From Streptomyces sp. f51 (GTDB taxonomy: Bacteria > Actinomycetota > Actinomycetes > Streptomycetales > Streptomycetaceae): a DNA stretch of 64,000 bases. Each line of letters begins with the position of its first letter. Within the stretch, counting starts at the first letter, position 1. Below, piece by piece: positions 50,383-58,361 of this stretch. The stretch lies in contig NZ_CP149798.1 in NCBI RefSeq assembly GCF_037940415.1, forward strand, positions 4,497,001-4,561,000. Direction: 5' to 3'. The position numbers and the translations under genes are program-made. The notes under the pieces are model-generated. The model was not told the DNA's origin and searched no databases. It saw only the letters and a program-made list of their open reading frames with translations.

Positions 50383-51675
50383 ATGGTCATCCTGTTCGTG
50401 GCGGCGGCCCTGGCCGCGCTGGCCCTGATCGTCGGGCTGCACCGGTACGCCTATGTCCGGCTGGTGCGCGACACCACGAGCGGCCCGGGACCGGTCCGCC
50501 GGCTGGGCGCGGCCGTCTTCGTCGCCGGGCCGCTGCTGATGGTGGGAGCCGTCGCGAGCGAGCGCGCGGGAGCCCCGTTCTGGCTCCAGCGGACGCTGTC
50601 CTGGCCCGGCTTCCTGTGGATGCCGCTCGGCCTCTACCTCGTACTGGCGCTGCTGGCAGGGGAACTCGTCAGGCCACTGCTGAGGCGCGCTCTGGAGCGA
50701 AGGGCCGCCCGGCAAGGGGAGAACGAAGGGCACGCGCCCTCGGAGGACACGGTGACCGCCGAACCGGCCGCCGAACCGGCGGGTGAGGCGGTGGCTGCCG
50801 AGGCGGTGGCGGCCGAGGGGGTGGCCGACGAGACGGCGGCGCGCCCTGAGCCGTCGCGGCGGCTGTTCGTCTCCCGGGTCGTGGGCGGCACGGCCGCGGC
50901 CGTCGCCGTGGGCACCGTCGGATACGGAACCTACGGCGTGCTGCGCGGGCCCCGGGTGAAGCGCGTCACCGTGCCGCTCGCCAAACTGCCCCGGTCCGCC
51001 CACGGTTTCCGGATCGCCGTCGTGAGCGACATCCACCTCGGGCCGGTGCTGGGGCGCGGGTTCGCGCAGAAGGTGGTCGACACCATCAACTCCACGCAGC
51101 CCGATCTGATCGCCGTCGTCGGCGACCTGGTCGACGGCAGCGTCAAGAACCTCGGCCCCGCGGCCGCGCCGCTCGCCGGGCTGCGCGCCCGGCACGGCTC
51201 CTACTTCGTCACCGGGAACCACGAGTACTTCTCCGGAGCCGCGCAGTGGGTCCGTCAGGTGCGGGAGCTGGGAATCCACCCGCTGGAGAACGTGCGGACC
51301 GAACTGGCCGGATTCGACCTCGCCGGTGTGAACGACCTCCAGGGCGAGAGCGAGGGCCAGGGTCCCGACTTCGGCAAGGCGCTCGGGGACCGCGACAGGA
51401 CACGGGCCTGCGTGCTGCTCGCCCACCAGCCGGTGCAGATCCACGAGGCGGTGCGCCACGGCGTCGACCTCCAGCTGTCCGGACACACCCATGGCGGACA
51501 GCTGTGGCCGGGCAACTTCGTCGCGGCCGCCGCCAATCCGACGGTCGCCGGTCTTGAGCGCTACGGAGACACCCAGCTCTATGTGTCCCGGGGCGCCGGA
51601 GCCTGGGGACCGCCGACCCGCGTCGGCGCGCCCTCGGACATCACGGTCGTCGAGCTGGCGTCGCCGGAAGCCTGA
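50383..51675 (+). CDS. Membrane-anchored metallophosphoesterase
   Basis: This 430-residue protein has three or so membrane segments (about 1-20, 45-65, 75-95), a Glu/Ala-rich cytoplasmic stretch (112-150), another hydrophobic segment near 160-180 and then a calcineurin-like domain. Its metal ligands are in VVSDIHLGP, VGDLVDG, TGNHEYF and SGHTHGGQLWPG. The domain is probably extracellular. Substrate unknown. The ATG at 50383 follows GGGGGG. Confidence 0.88.
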   Translation: MVILFVAAALAALALIVGLHRYAYVRLVRDTTSGPGPVRRLGAAVFVAGPLLMVGAVASERAGAPFWLQRTLSWPGFLWMPLGLYLVLALLAGELVRPLLRRALERRAARQGENEGHAPSEDTVTAEPAAEPAGEAVAAEAVAAEGVADETAARPEPSRRLFVSRVVGGTAAAVAVGTVGYGTYGVLRGPRVKRVTVPLAKLPRSAHGFRIAVVSDIHLGPVLGRGFAQKVVDTINSTQPDLIAVVGDLVDGSVKNLGPAAAPLAGLRARHGSYFVTGNHEYFSGAAQWVRQVRELGIHPLENVRTELAGFDLAGVNDLQGESEGQGPDFGKALGDRDRTRACVLLAHQPVQIHEAVRHGVDLQLSGHTHGGQLWPGNFVAAAANPTVAGLERYGDTQLYVSRGAGAWGPPTRVGAPSDITVVELASPEA

Positions 51676-51819
51676 GAATCCGCTGTGCGGCGGCCGGAAA
51701 AGATCATTTTCATCGGACCTGGGCACTCTTCCCGATTCCCTTCCCCGGCTGAAACTCCTGTGGTTAGGTGATCCGCGTCACTAGGGGAGTGACGTGCGGG
51801 GCGCCTGGGGAGGGCACCG

Positions 51820-53376
51820 ATGCGATCGGTTCGCTTATGGATTCTCGCGACGCTGCTCGTCCTGGCGGGCGCGGGTGTGGCCGGCTGGCAGCTGCTGCCC
51901 GCCAAACAGAACAGCGACCGCACCATCACGGTGGGCACGACGGACGCCGTCACCTCGCTCGACCCGGCCGGCGCCTACGACGCCGGATCCTGGGCCCTGT
52001 TCAGCAATGTCTTCCAGTCGCTGCTCACCTTCGAGCCCGGCGGCACCAAGCCCGTTCCGGACGCTGCCAGGAGCTGCGCCTTCACCGACGCGGGGCTGCG
52101 CACCTATCGCTGCACGTTGCGTGACGACCTGACCTTCGCCAGCGGACGCAAGGTGACCGCGGAGGACGTGCAGTTCTCCTTCGACCGGATCAAGCGCATC
52201 AACGACGAGGTGGGGCCCGCCTCCCTGCTCTCCACCCTGGGCAGCGTGGACGCGAGCGGCCTGACCGTCACGTTCCATCTGGCCTCGCCGGACGCCACGT
52301 TCCCGTTCAAGCTGGCGACCGGTGCGGGATCGATCGTCGACAGCACCGCCTACCCCCGGCGCAGCCTGCGCACCGACAGCGGCGCCGACGGCACCGGGCC
52401 GTACGTCCTGAAGACGTACACGCGGGACGCGAAGGCCGTCCTCGCGCCCAACCCCCGCTACAAGGGTGCCGTCGACGACTCCGGGCGGCCCGTCGTCCTG
52501 CGCTACTACCCCAACTCGCAGGCGCTCCAGGTGGCCTGGAAGGCGAAGGAGCTGGACGTCGTGGCCCGGCAGCTGCCGCCCGCCGTCCTCGCCGCGCTCT
52601 CGCCGAGCGACCCCGCCCAGCGCGTCACGGCGGCCGACAGCGCCGAGACCCGCAACCTCGTCCTCAACGTGCGCCCCGCGTCCCCGCTGCACGACCGGCG
52701 GGTCCGGCAGGCGCTCGCCTCGCTGATCGACCGCGAGAAGCTCGTCGACCGCACGTACCGCGGGACCACCGACGCGCTCTACGGGCTGATCCCGGCCGGG
52801 ATCACGGGGCACACCACCGCGTTCTTCGACGACTATCCGCAGCCGGACGCCAAGAAGGCGCGGGCCCTGCTGACCGAGGCCGGGGTCAAGCTGCCCGTGC
52901 GCTTCACCTACGGCTTCGCCGAGGGGCGCGGCGCCGCGGCCGAGGAGGCGGCCGAACTCAAGCGGCAGCTGGAGGCGGACGGCCTGTTCAAGGTGACGAC
53001 CGTGGGCTACGAGTGGACCGAGTTCCAGAAGAAGTACGCGGAGGGCGGCCTGGACGCCTGGGCGGTCGGCTGGGTCGCCGACTACCCCGACGCCGACACC
53101 TTCGGCGCGCCGCTCGTGGGCACCGGCAACAGCATGAAGAACGGCTACAGCAACAAGGACGTCGACGGGTTGATCCGGCAGACCCAGGAGGACGCCGACC
53201 GCAGCCGTACGGCGGACGCGTTCCGCAGGCTCCAGGCGGACGTGGCCCAGGACGTGCCGCTGATCCCGCTGTGGCAGCGCAAGGACTACGTCATCAGCAC
53301 CGAGGACATCGGCGGCGGCGAGTACCTCTCCGACGGGACCGGTGTCTTCCGCCTCTGGCGGCTGAGCTGGCTGTGA
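51820..53376 (+). CDS. Peptide/nickel-type ABC transporter substrate-binding protein (orphan)
   Basis: This 518-residue protein is a family-5 extracellular solute-binding protein: TDAVTSLDPAGAYDAGSWALFSNVFQSLL, LRDDLTFASGRKVTAEDVQFSFDRI and the C-terminal WVADYPDADTF. The N-terminus is a signal anchor without a lipobox Cys, so it may stay membrane-bound or be secreted. No permease or ATPase genes are nearby. The ATG at 51820 follows GGGGAGGGC. Confidence 0.87.
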   Translation: MRSVRLWILATLLVLAGAGVAGWQLLPAKQNSDRTITVGTTDAVTSLDPAGAYDAGSWALFSNVFQSLLTFEPGGTKPVPDAARSCAFTDAGLRTYRCTLRDDLTFASGRKVTAEDVQFSFDRIKRINDEVGPASLLSTLGSVDASGLTVTFHLASPDATFPFKLATGAGSIVDSTAYPRRSLRTDSGADGTGPYVLKTYTRDAKAVLAPNPRYKGAVDDSGRPVVLRYYPNSQALQVAWKAKELDVVARQLPPAVLAALSPSDPAQRVTAADSAETRNLVLNVRPASPLHDRRVRQALASLIDREKLVDRTYRGTTDALYGLIPAGITGHTTAFFDDYPQPDAKKARALLTEAGVKLPVRFTYGFAEGRGAAAEEAAELKRQLEADGLFKVTTVGYEWTEFQKKYAEGGLDAWAVGWVADYPDADTFGAPLVGTGNSMKNGYSNKDVDGLIRQTQEDADRSRTADAFRRLQADVAQDVPLIPLWQRKDYVISTEDIGGGEYLSDGTGVFRLWRLSWL

Positions 53377-53390
53377 CCGCCGGTGTGACT

Positions 53391-53453
53391 CCCGCGGCCG
53401 TCGGCCGCACGGCCGCGGGCGGCGGTCGACGGCCGTCGCCGTGACCGCCGCCC
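53391..53453. terminator. Two overlapping terminator hairpins
   Basis: Hairpin 1 pairs 53391-53401 with 53409-53419. Hairpin 2 pairs 53417-53427 with 53443-53453. They share three bases, so the full stems exclude each other. The site lies between converging genes. Confidence 0.75.
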
Positions 53454-53478
53454 GCGGCGGAGGAGTGGACCCCGGACC

Positions 53479-55854
53479 CTAGGGGTGCGGTGTGGATCCG
53501 TACGAGGTCAGGAAGCGGTCGCGGAAGTCGCTCATCTTCCACACCGGGGCGTTGTGCTCGGGCCGGAGACCGTCCGTCCAGCCCCAGTCGGCGATCCTGT
53601 CGAGCACCTTCGGGTCCTTGGCGACGATGGAGACGGGCACGTCACGGCTGGCGTGGTCGCCGCTGACCCGGGCGATCGGCTGGTGGTCGCCGAGGTAGAT
53701 CAGCACCGTGTTCTTGTTGCCGTACTTCACCAGCCAGTCGATCAGGCTCGTCACCGAGTACGAGATCGCCTTGCCGTACTCCACCTTGGACTTGGGCGAG
53801 CTGGTGATGATGTCGGCGGGCCGCTTGCCCGCCTTCTCGATGGCGCCGTAGACCGAGCCGTCGCCGACCTGGTCCTGGGGGACCGTCCTGGGGATGGGGG
53901 CCCAGGGCTGGTGACTGGAGGTCAGGATGATCGTCGACATCAGCGGCTTGTCGTGCTTCTTGCTGTGCACCAGACGCTGGTACGCGGCCAGGGCGTACTG
54001 GTCGGGCATGGTCGACCAGCTGAACTTCGGTCCCTTGTAGCCGAGGTGGTGGGCGTCGTAGAGCTTGTCGATGCCGTAGAACTTCTGCTCGGGCCAGGCC
54101 TTCTGGACACCCGGCATGACGCCCACGGTGTCGTAGTCGCCGGTCTTCTTGAAGGCGCCGACCAGGGTCAGGTGATCGCCCGCGGTCACCGTGCGGTAGC
54201 GCTGCTGGTTGTTGATCCACAGGCCGGACAGGAACGTCGAGTGGCCGAGCCAGCTGCTGCCGCCGTACGTCGCCGAGGTGAGCCAGCCGCTCTTCGCCGC
54301 GAAACCGGCCTGGGTCAGCTTCTTGTTCTCGGCGGTCAGCGTCGCGTCGACGCGCGGCGCCATGAGCGGGTCCTCGACGGCGCTGCGGCCGTAGCTCTCG
54401 ATGAACGTGACGATCATGTCCTTGCCGCGCAGATCGGTGAGCAGCTGGCTGGGCGGAGTGTTGGCGAAGTTGTCCTTCTTGGAGATCCTGGCGAACTCGG
54501 CCTCGTCCCGCAGGGTCTGCCGCACGGCCTCCGTCCGGTCCTGGACGACCAGGGCCACGTGCTCGGAGGCGATGGGCACCCCCGTGTACTGCACGCCGAG
54601 CGTGGCGCAGGTGACCCAGGCGATGGCCAGGACCAGCGTCGTGCGGGTGGCCGTCACGGTGTTCCTGGCGACCAGGCCGCCCAGCCGGACGACCGACAGG
54701 GTGGTGAGGGCCAGTATCGCGAGCACGAGCGCCACGGCCAGGGCGGCTATGCCGAGCGCGCCGCCGTTGCCGAAGGTGTCCTGGAGGTAGGCCTGCGCGT
54801 CGCCGAAGAGCGACCAGTCGAGGACGACGTTGAAGCCCCGCCCGAGGTATTCGTTGAACTCGATGTCGAGGATGTTCAGGACGGTCAGCACGCCCAGGAG
54901 CAGTCCGGCGGCCACCGACACCGCGATCCGCGGCCGGCGGGGCAGGACGATCAGCAGCGCGGCGCCGAAGATCGCCTCCACCGGCAGCCGCAGGAACTCG
55001 GCGGGCCGGAACTTGTCCGCGTGGCTCGGCATGAGCAGGGCGAACAGGACGAGCGCGGCGGCGAGGAGGGTCGTGGTCCAGGCGAGGGTGCGCGCGGCGA
55101 CGGGATACCGGCCCCGCCATCCGTTGCCCCGCCCGGGCGGCTCGTCCGCCGGCGACTCCTCCCCGCCGCCGGCCCCGTCCCCGGCGGCCGGGCCCGGGAC
55201 TTCTCCGGCGGGGTCCTCGCCGTCCGGCGCAGCAGCCGCCTCCGAGGCGCCGTCCGAGGAGTCCGGGCCGACCGCACCGGCGTCGGCGGGCGCGTCGGTG
55301 CCGGGTTCGGTGCCGGGTCCGGTCTCGGGCAGGGTGTCGGTGTCGGCAGCGGTCGTGTCCGGTGCGTCGGGGGCGTCCGGGGAGTCCGGGTCCGTCGGGC
55401 CGGATCCGGCGGACGCGTCGGTGCCGGGTCCGGTGTCGGGCAGGGTCTCGGTGTCAGCAGCGGCAGCGGTCGTGTCCGGTGCGTCGGGGGCGTCCGGGTC
55501 CGTCCGGCCGGATCCGGCGGGCGCGCCGGTGCCGGGTTCCGTGCCGGAGGGCGTCCCGGTGCCGGTCCCGTCCCGCGTGACCGCCGCCCCGCTCCCGGGA
55601 GCGGTGGTGTCCTCCGTCGCGGCGGTGGGCGGTGTGCCCTCCGGGTCCCCGGAAGCGGAAGAGGCGGCCCCGTCGTTCGCGGTGATCTCGGGGGCCGCCC
55701 CGGCCGCTGCCTCTCCCTCACCCGAGGCGGCGGCGTCCTCTCCGTCCGCGGGCGCGTCGGCGTCGGTGTCCGTGGGCGGTTCCGGTGCCGGCTCGTCGCG
55801 CGGAGGCGTCTCGTCCGTGTTCGGCTGCTGTCGAGAGCTCGTTTTGAACGACAA
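53479..55854 (-). CDS. LTA synthase-like sulfatase family membrane protein
   Basis: This 791-residue protein has a disordered acidic N-terminus of about 230 residues with an internal repeat. Five membrane segments (about 245-445) follow, then an extracellular alkaline-phosphatase-superfamily domain with IVTFIESYGRSAVEDP, GGSSWLGHSTFLSG and LIYLGDHQP. This is the layout of lipoteichoic acid synthases and other phosphoglycerol transferases; the substrate here is unknown. I chose the TTG at 55854 (LSFKTSSRQQ) because AAGGA lies 8 bases before it; an ATG at 55926 has no ribosome binding site. It lies downstream of the two-component genes. Confidence 0.82.
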   Translation of the reverse strand: MSFKTSSRQQPNTDETPPRDEPAPEPPTDTDADAPADGEDAAASGEGEAAAGAAPEITANDGAASSASGDPEGTPPTAATEDTTAPGSGAAVTRDGTGTGTPSGTEPGTGAPAGSGRTDPDAPDAPDTTAAAADTETLPDTGPGTDASAGSGPTDPDSPDAPDAPDTTAADTDTLPETGPGTEPGTDAPADAGAVGPDSSDGASEAAAAPDGEDPAGEVPGPAAGDGAGGGEESPADEPPGRGNGWRGRYPVAARTLAWTTTLLAAALVLFALLMPSHADKFRPAEFLRLPVEAIFGAALLIVLPRRPRIAVSVAAGLLLGVLTVLNILDIEFNEYLGRGFNVVLDWSLFGDAQAYLQDTFGNGGALGIAALAVALVLAILALTTLSVVRLGGLVARNTVTATRTTLVLAIAWVTCATLGVQYTGVPIASEHVALVVQDRTEAVRQTLRDEAEFARISKKDNFANTPPSQLLTDLRGKDMIVTFIESYGRSAVEDPLMAPRVDATLTAENKKLTQAGFAAKSGWLTSATYGGSSWLGHSTFLSGLWINNQQRYRTVTAGDHLTLVGAFKKTGDYDTVGVMPGVQKAWPEQKFYGIDKLYDAHHLGYKGPKFSWSTMPDQYALAAYQRLVHSKKHDKPLMSTIILTSSHQPWAPIPRTVPQDQVGDGSVYGAIEKAGKRPADIITSSPKSKVEYGKAISYSVTSLIDWLVKYGNKNTVLIYLGDHQPIARVSGDHASRDVPVSIVAKDPKVLDRIADWGWTDGLRPEHNAPVWKMSDFRDRFLTSYGSTPHP
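55303..55545. repeat. Imperfect tandem repeat of about 110-120 bp in the sulfatase N-terminus
   Basis: A Pro/Gly/Thr/Asp-rich unit (PDAPDTTAA...DTLPDTGPGTDA) is repeated about twice with high DNA identity. It encodes the variable linker before the membrane part. Confidence 0.6.
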
Positions 55855-56069
55855 CCCGGCGGTCCTTCCGTGCGGTGCGCGGTGGTGGCGTGGCGGGCCG
55901 ATCCGAAGCGACCGATTCGCCCTCATCGTGGTGTACGGGGCCTGGGCAGCCGGTGTTCAACCGCCCGGGTCAGCTTCTGTTCAAGTACGTTTCCGCAGGT
56001 CACGGCGGTGCGGATGAGGGGTCCCCGACCCGCGCCGGAGCCTCGGGAGCCACGCCGGTCCCGCGGGCC

Positions 56070-57524
56070 TCACCGCACCGGCAGCGTCACCGTCACTGCT
56101 AGGCCCTCGCCGGGTGCCGTCCGGACCGCGACGTCTCCGCCGTGCGCCCGCACCACGCCCTCCACGATCGCCAGGCCGAGCCCGCTGCCCGCGCCGCCGC
56201 CGGCCCGGAAGAAGCGGTCGAAGACGCGCGCCGCGTCCTCCTGCGCGAGCCCGGGACCCTTGTCCGCGACGCACAGCCGCAGGACACCGTCCGCGCGCTC
56301 CAGGCCGAGCCGTACCGGCACGTCGTCGGGCGTGTGCGTGCGTACGTTGGCCACGAGATTGCCCAGCACCTGGCGCAGCCCCGACTCGTCGGCCCGTACG
56401 AGCAGCGTGCCGTCGGCGTCCACGGTCACCGGCCGGCCGGGCTGCTGGGCGCGCAGATCGGCGGCCGCGTCCCGCACGAGCCGGCTCAGATCGACGTTCC
56501 TGAACCGGAGTTCGGGACGCTGGTCGAGGCGGGCCAGGGTGAGCAGCTCGTCGACCAGCCGGCCCATCCGGTCGGCCTCGGCGTTCATCCGGTCCCAGGC
56601 CCGTCTGCGCTCGGCGGGATCGGTCAGCATCCCCTTGTCGTACAGCTGGAGGTAGCCGCGTATCGCCGCGAGCGGGGTGCGCAGTTCGTGCGAGGCGTCG
56701 CCGACGAAACGCCGCAGCTGGGCGGCGCTGTCCTCGCGCGTCCGGTAGGCCGACTCGACCTGGTGCAGCATGGAGTTGAGGGCGAGCCGCAGCTGTTCGA
56801 CCTCCTGGGTCGGATGGTGGCTGGAGGGGACGCGCCGGGTCAGATCGCCCTCGGCGATGGCGGACGAGGTCTCCACCATGGCCTCCAGTGGCAGCATCCG
56901 CCGGCGCACGCTGAACATCGTGAGGCAGGCGAGGAGCGCCAACAGCAGGGTGCCCACGGCGAGATCGAGCTTGAGCGCCTTGGCGATGCCCTTGTGCAGC
57001 CCGTCGGTCGAGGCGGCGAACAGGACGTAGGTGCCGTCGGCGAGCCGGATGGCGGTCGCCCGGTAGGCGGCGCCGTGCACGGTGACGTCCCGTGGTTCGC
57101 CGGCGCGGGCGAGGGCGGCCGGGTCGTCGACGACGGCGGCGAAGGCGCGCTGGGTGTCCCCGGGCCGGAAGCCGGCGACCTCGATCGCCTCGCCGCGTCG
57201 GTCGACGGCCGCGAAGAGGGAATCCGGCTTCGGCGACTCGTCCGCCGCCGGACCGATCCGGTCGTGGACGAACGCGAGGGCGCTCAGCGAGTCGATCTGG
57301 CGCATGGTGAGCTGTGAACCGCCCAGTGATGCACGGGTTTTGAGGAGCTGGGCGTCCACCTGGTCGAGCAGATAGTGCCGCATGCCCATCAGGCTCACGG
57401 CGGTGGCCACCACGATGCCGAGGGCCAGCAGTCCCACGTTCGCGATGGTGAGCTGGCCGCGCAGGGAGTGGATGCCGTGCTTGCGGCGCACGGGTCGGCA
57501 GCCGGTCAGGACGGGCGGTTTCAC
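56070..57524 (-). CDS. Two-component sensor histidine kinase
   Basis: This 484-residue kinase has two membrane segments (about 27-47 and 175-195) enclosing an extracellular sensor of about 130 residues, a HAMP domain, the H-box DASHELRTPLAAIRGYLQLYD and an ATPase domain with DKGPGLAQEDAARVFDRFFR and GSGLGLAIV. The GTG at 57524 overlaps the response-regulator stop (GTGA). Signal unknown; neighbours suggest cell-envelope control. Confidence 0.92.
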   Translation of the reverse strand: MKPPVLTGCRPVRRKHGIHSLRGQLTIANVGLLALGIVVATAVSLMGMRHYLLDQVDAQLLKTRASLGGSQLTMRQIDSLSALAFVHDRIGPAADESPKPDSLFAAVDRRGEAIEVAGFRPGDTQRAFAAVVDDPAALARAGEPRDVTVHGAAYRATAIRLADGTYVLFAASTDGLHKGIAKALKLDLAVGTLLLALLACLTMFSVRRRMLPLEAMVETSSAIAEGDLTRRVPSSHHPTQEVEQLRLALNSMLHQVESAYRTREDSAAQLRRFVGDASHELRTPLAAIRGYLQLYDKGMLTDPAERRRAWDRMNAEADRMGRLVDELLTLARLDQRPELRFRNVDLSRLVRDAAADLRAQQPGRPVTVDADGTLLVRADESGLRQVLGNLVANVRTHTPDDVPVRLGLERADGVLRLCVADKGPGLAQEDAARVFDRFFRAGGGAGSGLGLAIVEGVVRAHGGDVAVRTAPGEGLAVTVTLPVR

Positions 57525-58210
57525 GCGAGCCCGTATCCCACGCCCCGGCGGGTCTCGATCACCGGCGGACCCAGCGGTTCGAGCTTGCGCCGCAGATAGC
57601 TGATGTACGTCTCGACGACCGTCGACTCGGCGGGGTGCTCGTACTGCCATACGTGGCGCAGGAGTTGCTCCTTGGGGACGATCCGTCCGCCGTTGCGGAC
57701 GAGGAAGCGCAGCAGCGCGTACTCGGTGGGGGTGAGTTCGACGGTGGTGCCCGCGCGGTGGACGCGGTACGTCGTCTCGTCCAGTTCCAGATCGCCGTAG
57801 CGCAGGGGCGGGCGCTGCGGCAGGACGTCGCCCTGCCGGGTCCGGCGCAGGACGGCGGTGATCCGGGCGACGACCTCGTCGATGTTGAAGGGCTTGGTGA
57901 TGTAGTCGTCGCCGAAGCCGAGCGCGCCGACGATTTCGGCGGGCGCGTCGCGCGCGGTGAGGAAGACGACGGCCAGGTCGGGCTGCCGCAGGCGCAGTTC
58001 ACGGCCGAGGGCCCGGCCGTCGCCGTCCGGGAGCATCACGTCGAGCAGGGCCGCGTCCGGGCGGGTGCGTTCGGCCAGGGCGAGCGCCTCGCGCACGCAG
58101 CCCGCGGCCATCACCTCGAAGCGGTGGTAGCGCAGCGCGATGGTGAGGACGTCCGCGATGCTCGGCTCGTCCTCGACGACGAGGACGGTGGCTCCCTCGT
58201 GAGCGGTCAT
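57521..58210 (-). CDS. OmpR/PhoB-family response regulator
   Basis: This 229-residue regulator has a receiver domain (VLVVEDEPSIADVL; phospho-Asp in AALLDVMLPDGDG; the Lys in DDYITKPFN) and a winged-helix output domain (LTPTEYALLRFLVRNGGRIVPKEQLLRHVW, RRKLEPLG, TRRGVGYGLA). It is divergent from the MMPL gene, and a 10-base direct repeat at 58255-58274 in the shared region looks like its binding site. Confidence 0.93.
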   Translation of the reverse strand: MTAHEGATVLVVEDEPSIADVLTIALRYHRFEVMAAGCVREALALAERTRPDAALLDVMLPDGDGRALGRELRLRQPDLAVVFLTARDAPAEIVGALGFGDDYITKPFNIDEVVARITAVLRRTRQGDVLPQRPPLRYGDLELDETTYRVHRAGTTVELTPTEYALLRFLVRNGGRIVPKEQLLRHVWQYEHPAESTVVETYISYLRRKLEPLGPPVIETRRGVGYGLA

Positions 58211-58254
58211 GTCCCCAGTATCGGCCGGGTCGTTGGCGGCGCGTGCCGTTCGCG

Positions 58255-58274
58255 CCTTGGAGTTCCTTGAGAGT
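58255..58274. promoter_or_regulatory. 10-bp direct repeat, likely response-regulator box
   Basis: CCTTGGAGTT is followed at once by CCTTGAGAGT. OmpR-family regulators bind tandem half-sites spaced 10-11 bases. TTGAGA in the second unit is at a plausible -35 position for the MMPL gene. Confidence 0.5.
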
Positions 58275-58361
58275 CATGGGCGGGTCGGGTCCACTCGCGC
58301 GCGGGGTCGCGAATGCTGGTGTCCAGGACCTGGGGGACCGACCGATTAAGGAGCGTTGAAC

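Noticed and set aside
55955-55985. Two GTTCAA half-sites resembling the TetR operator
   Set aside because: They are direct repeats of a six-base word without the facing TTGAAC half, so they are not a convincing operator.
53485-56655. A 1056-codon plus-strand frame antisense to the sulfatase and kinase genes
   Set aside because: The opposite strand has clear membrane segments, catalytic motifs and normal third-position GC bias. The plus frame is low-complexity Gly/Val/Arg/His sequence.
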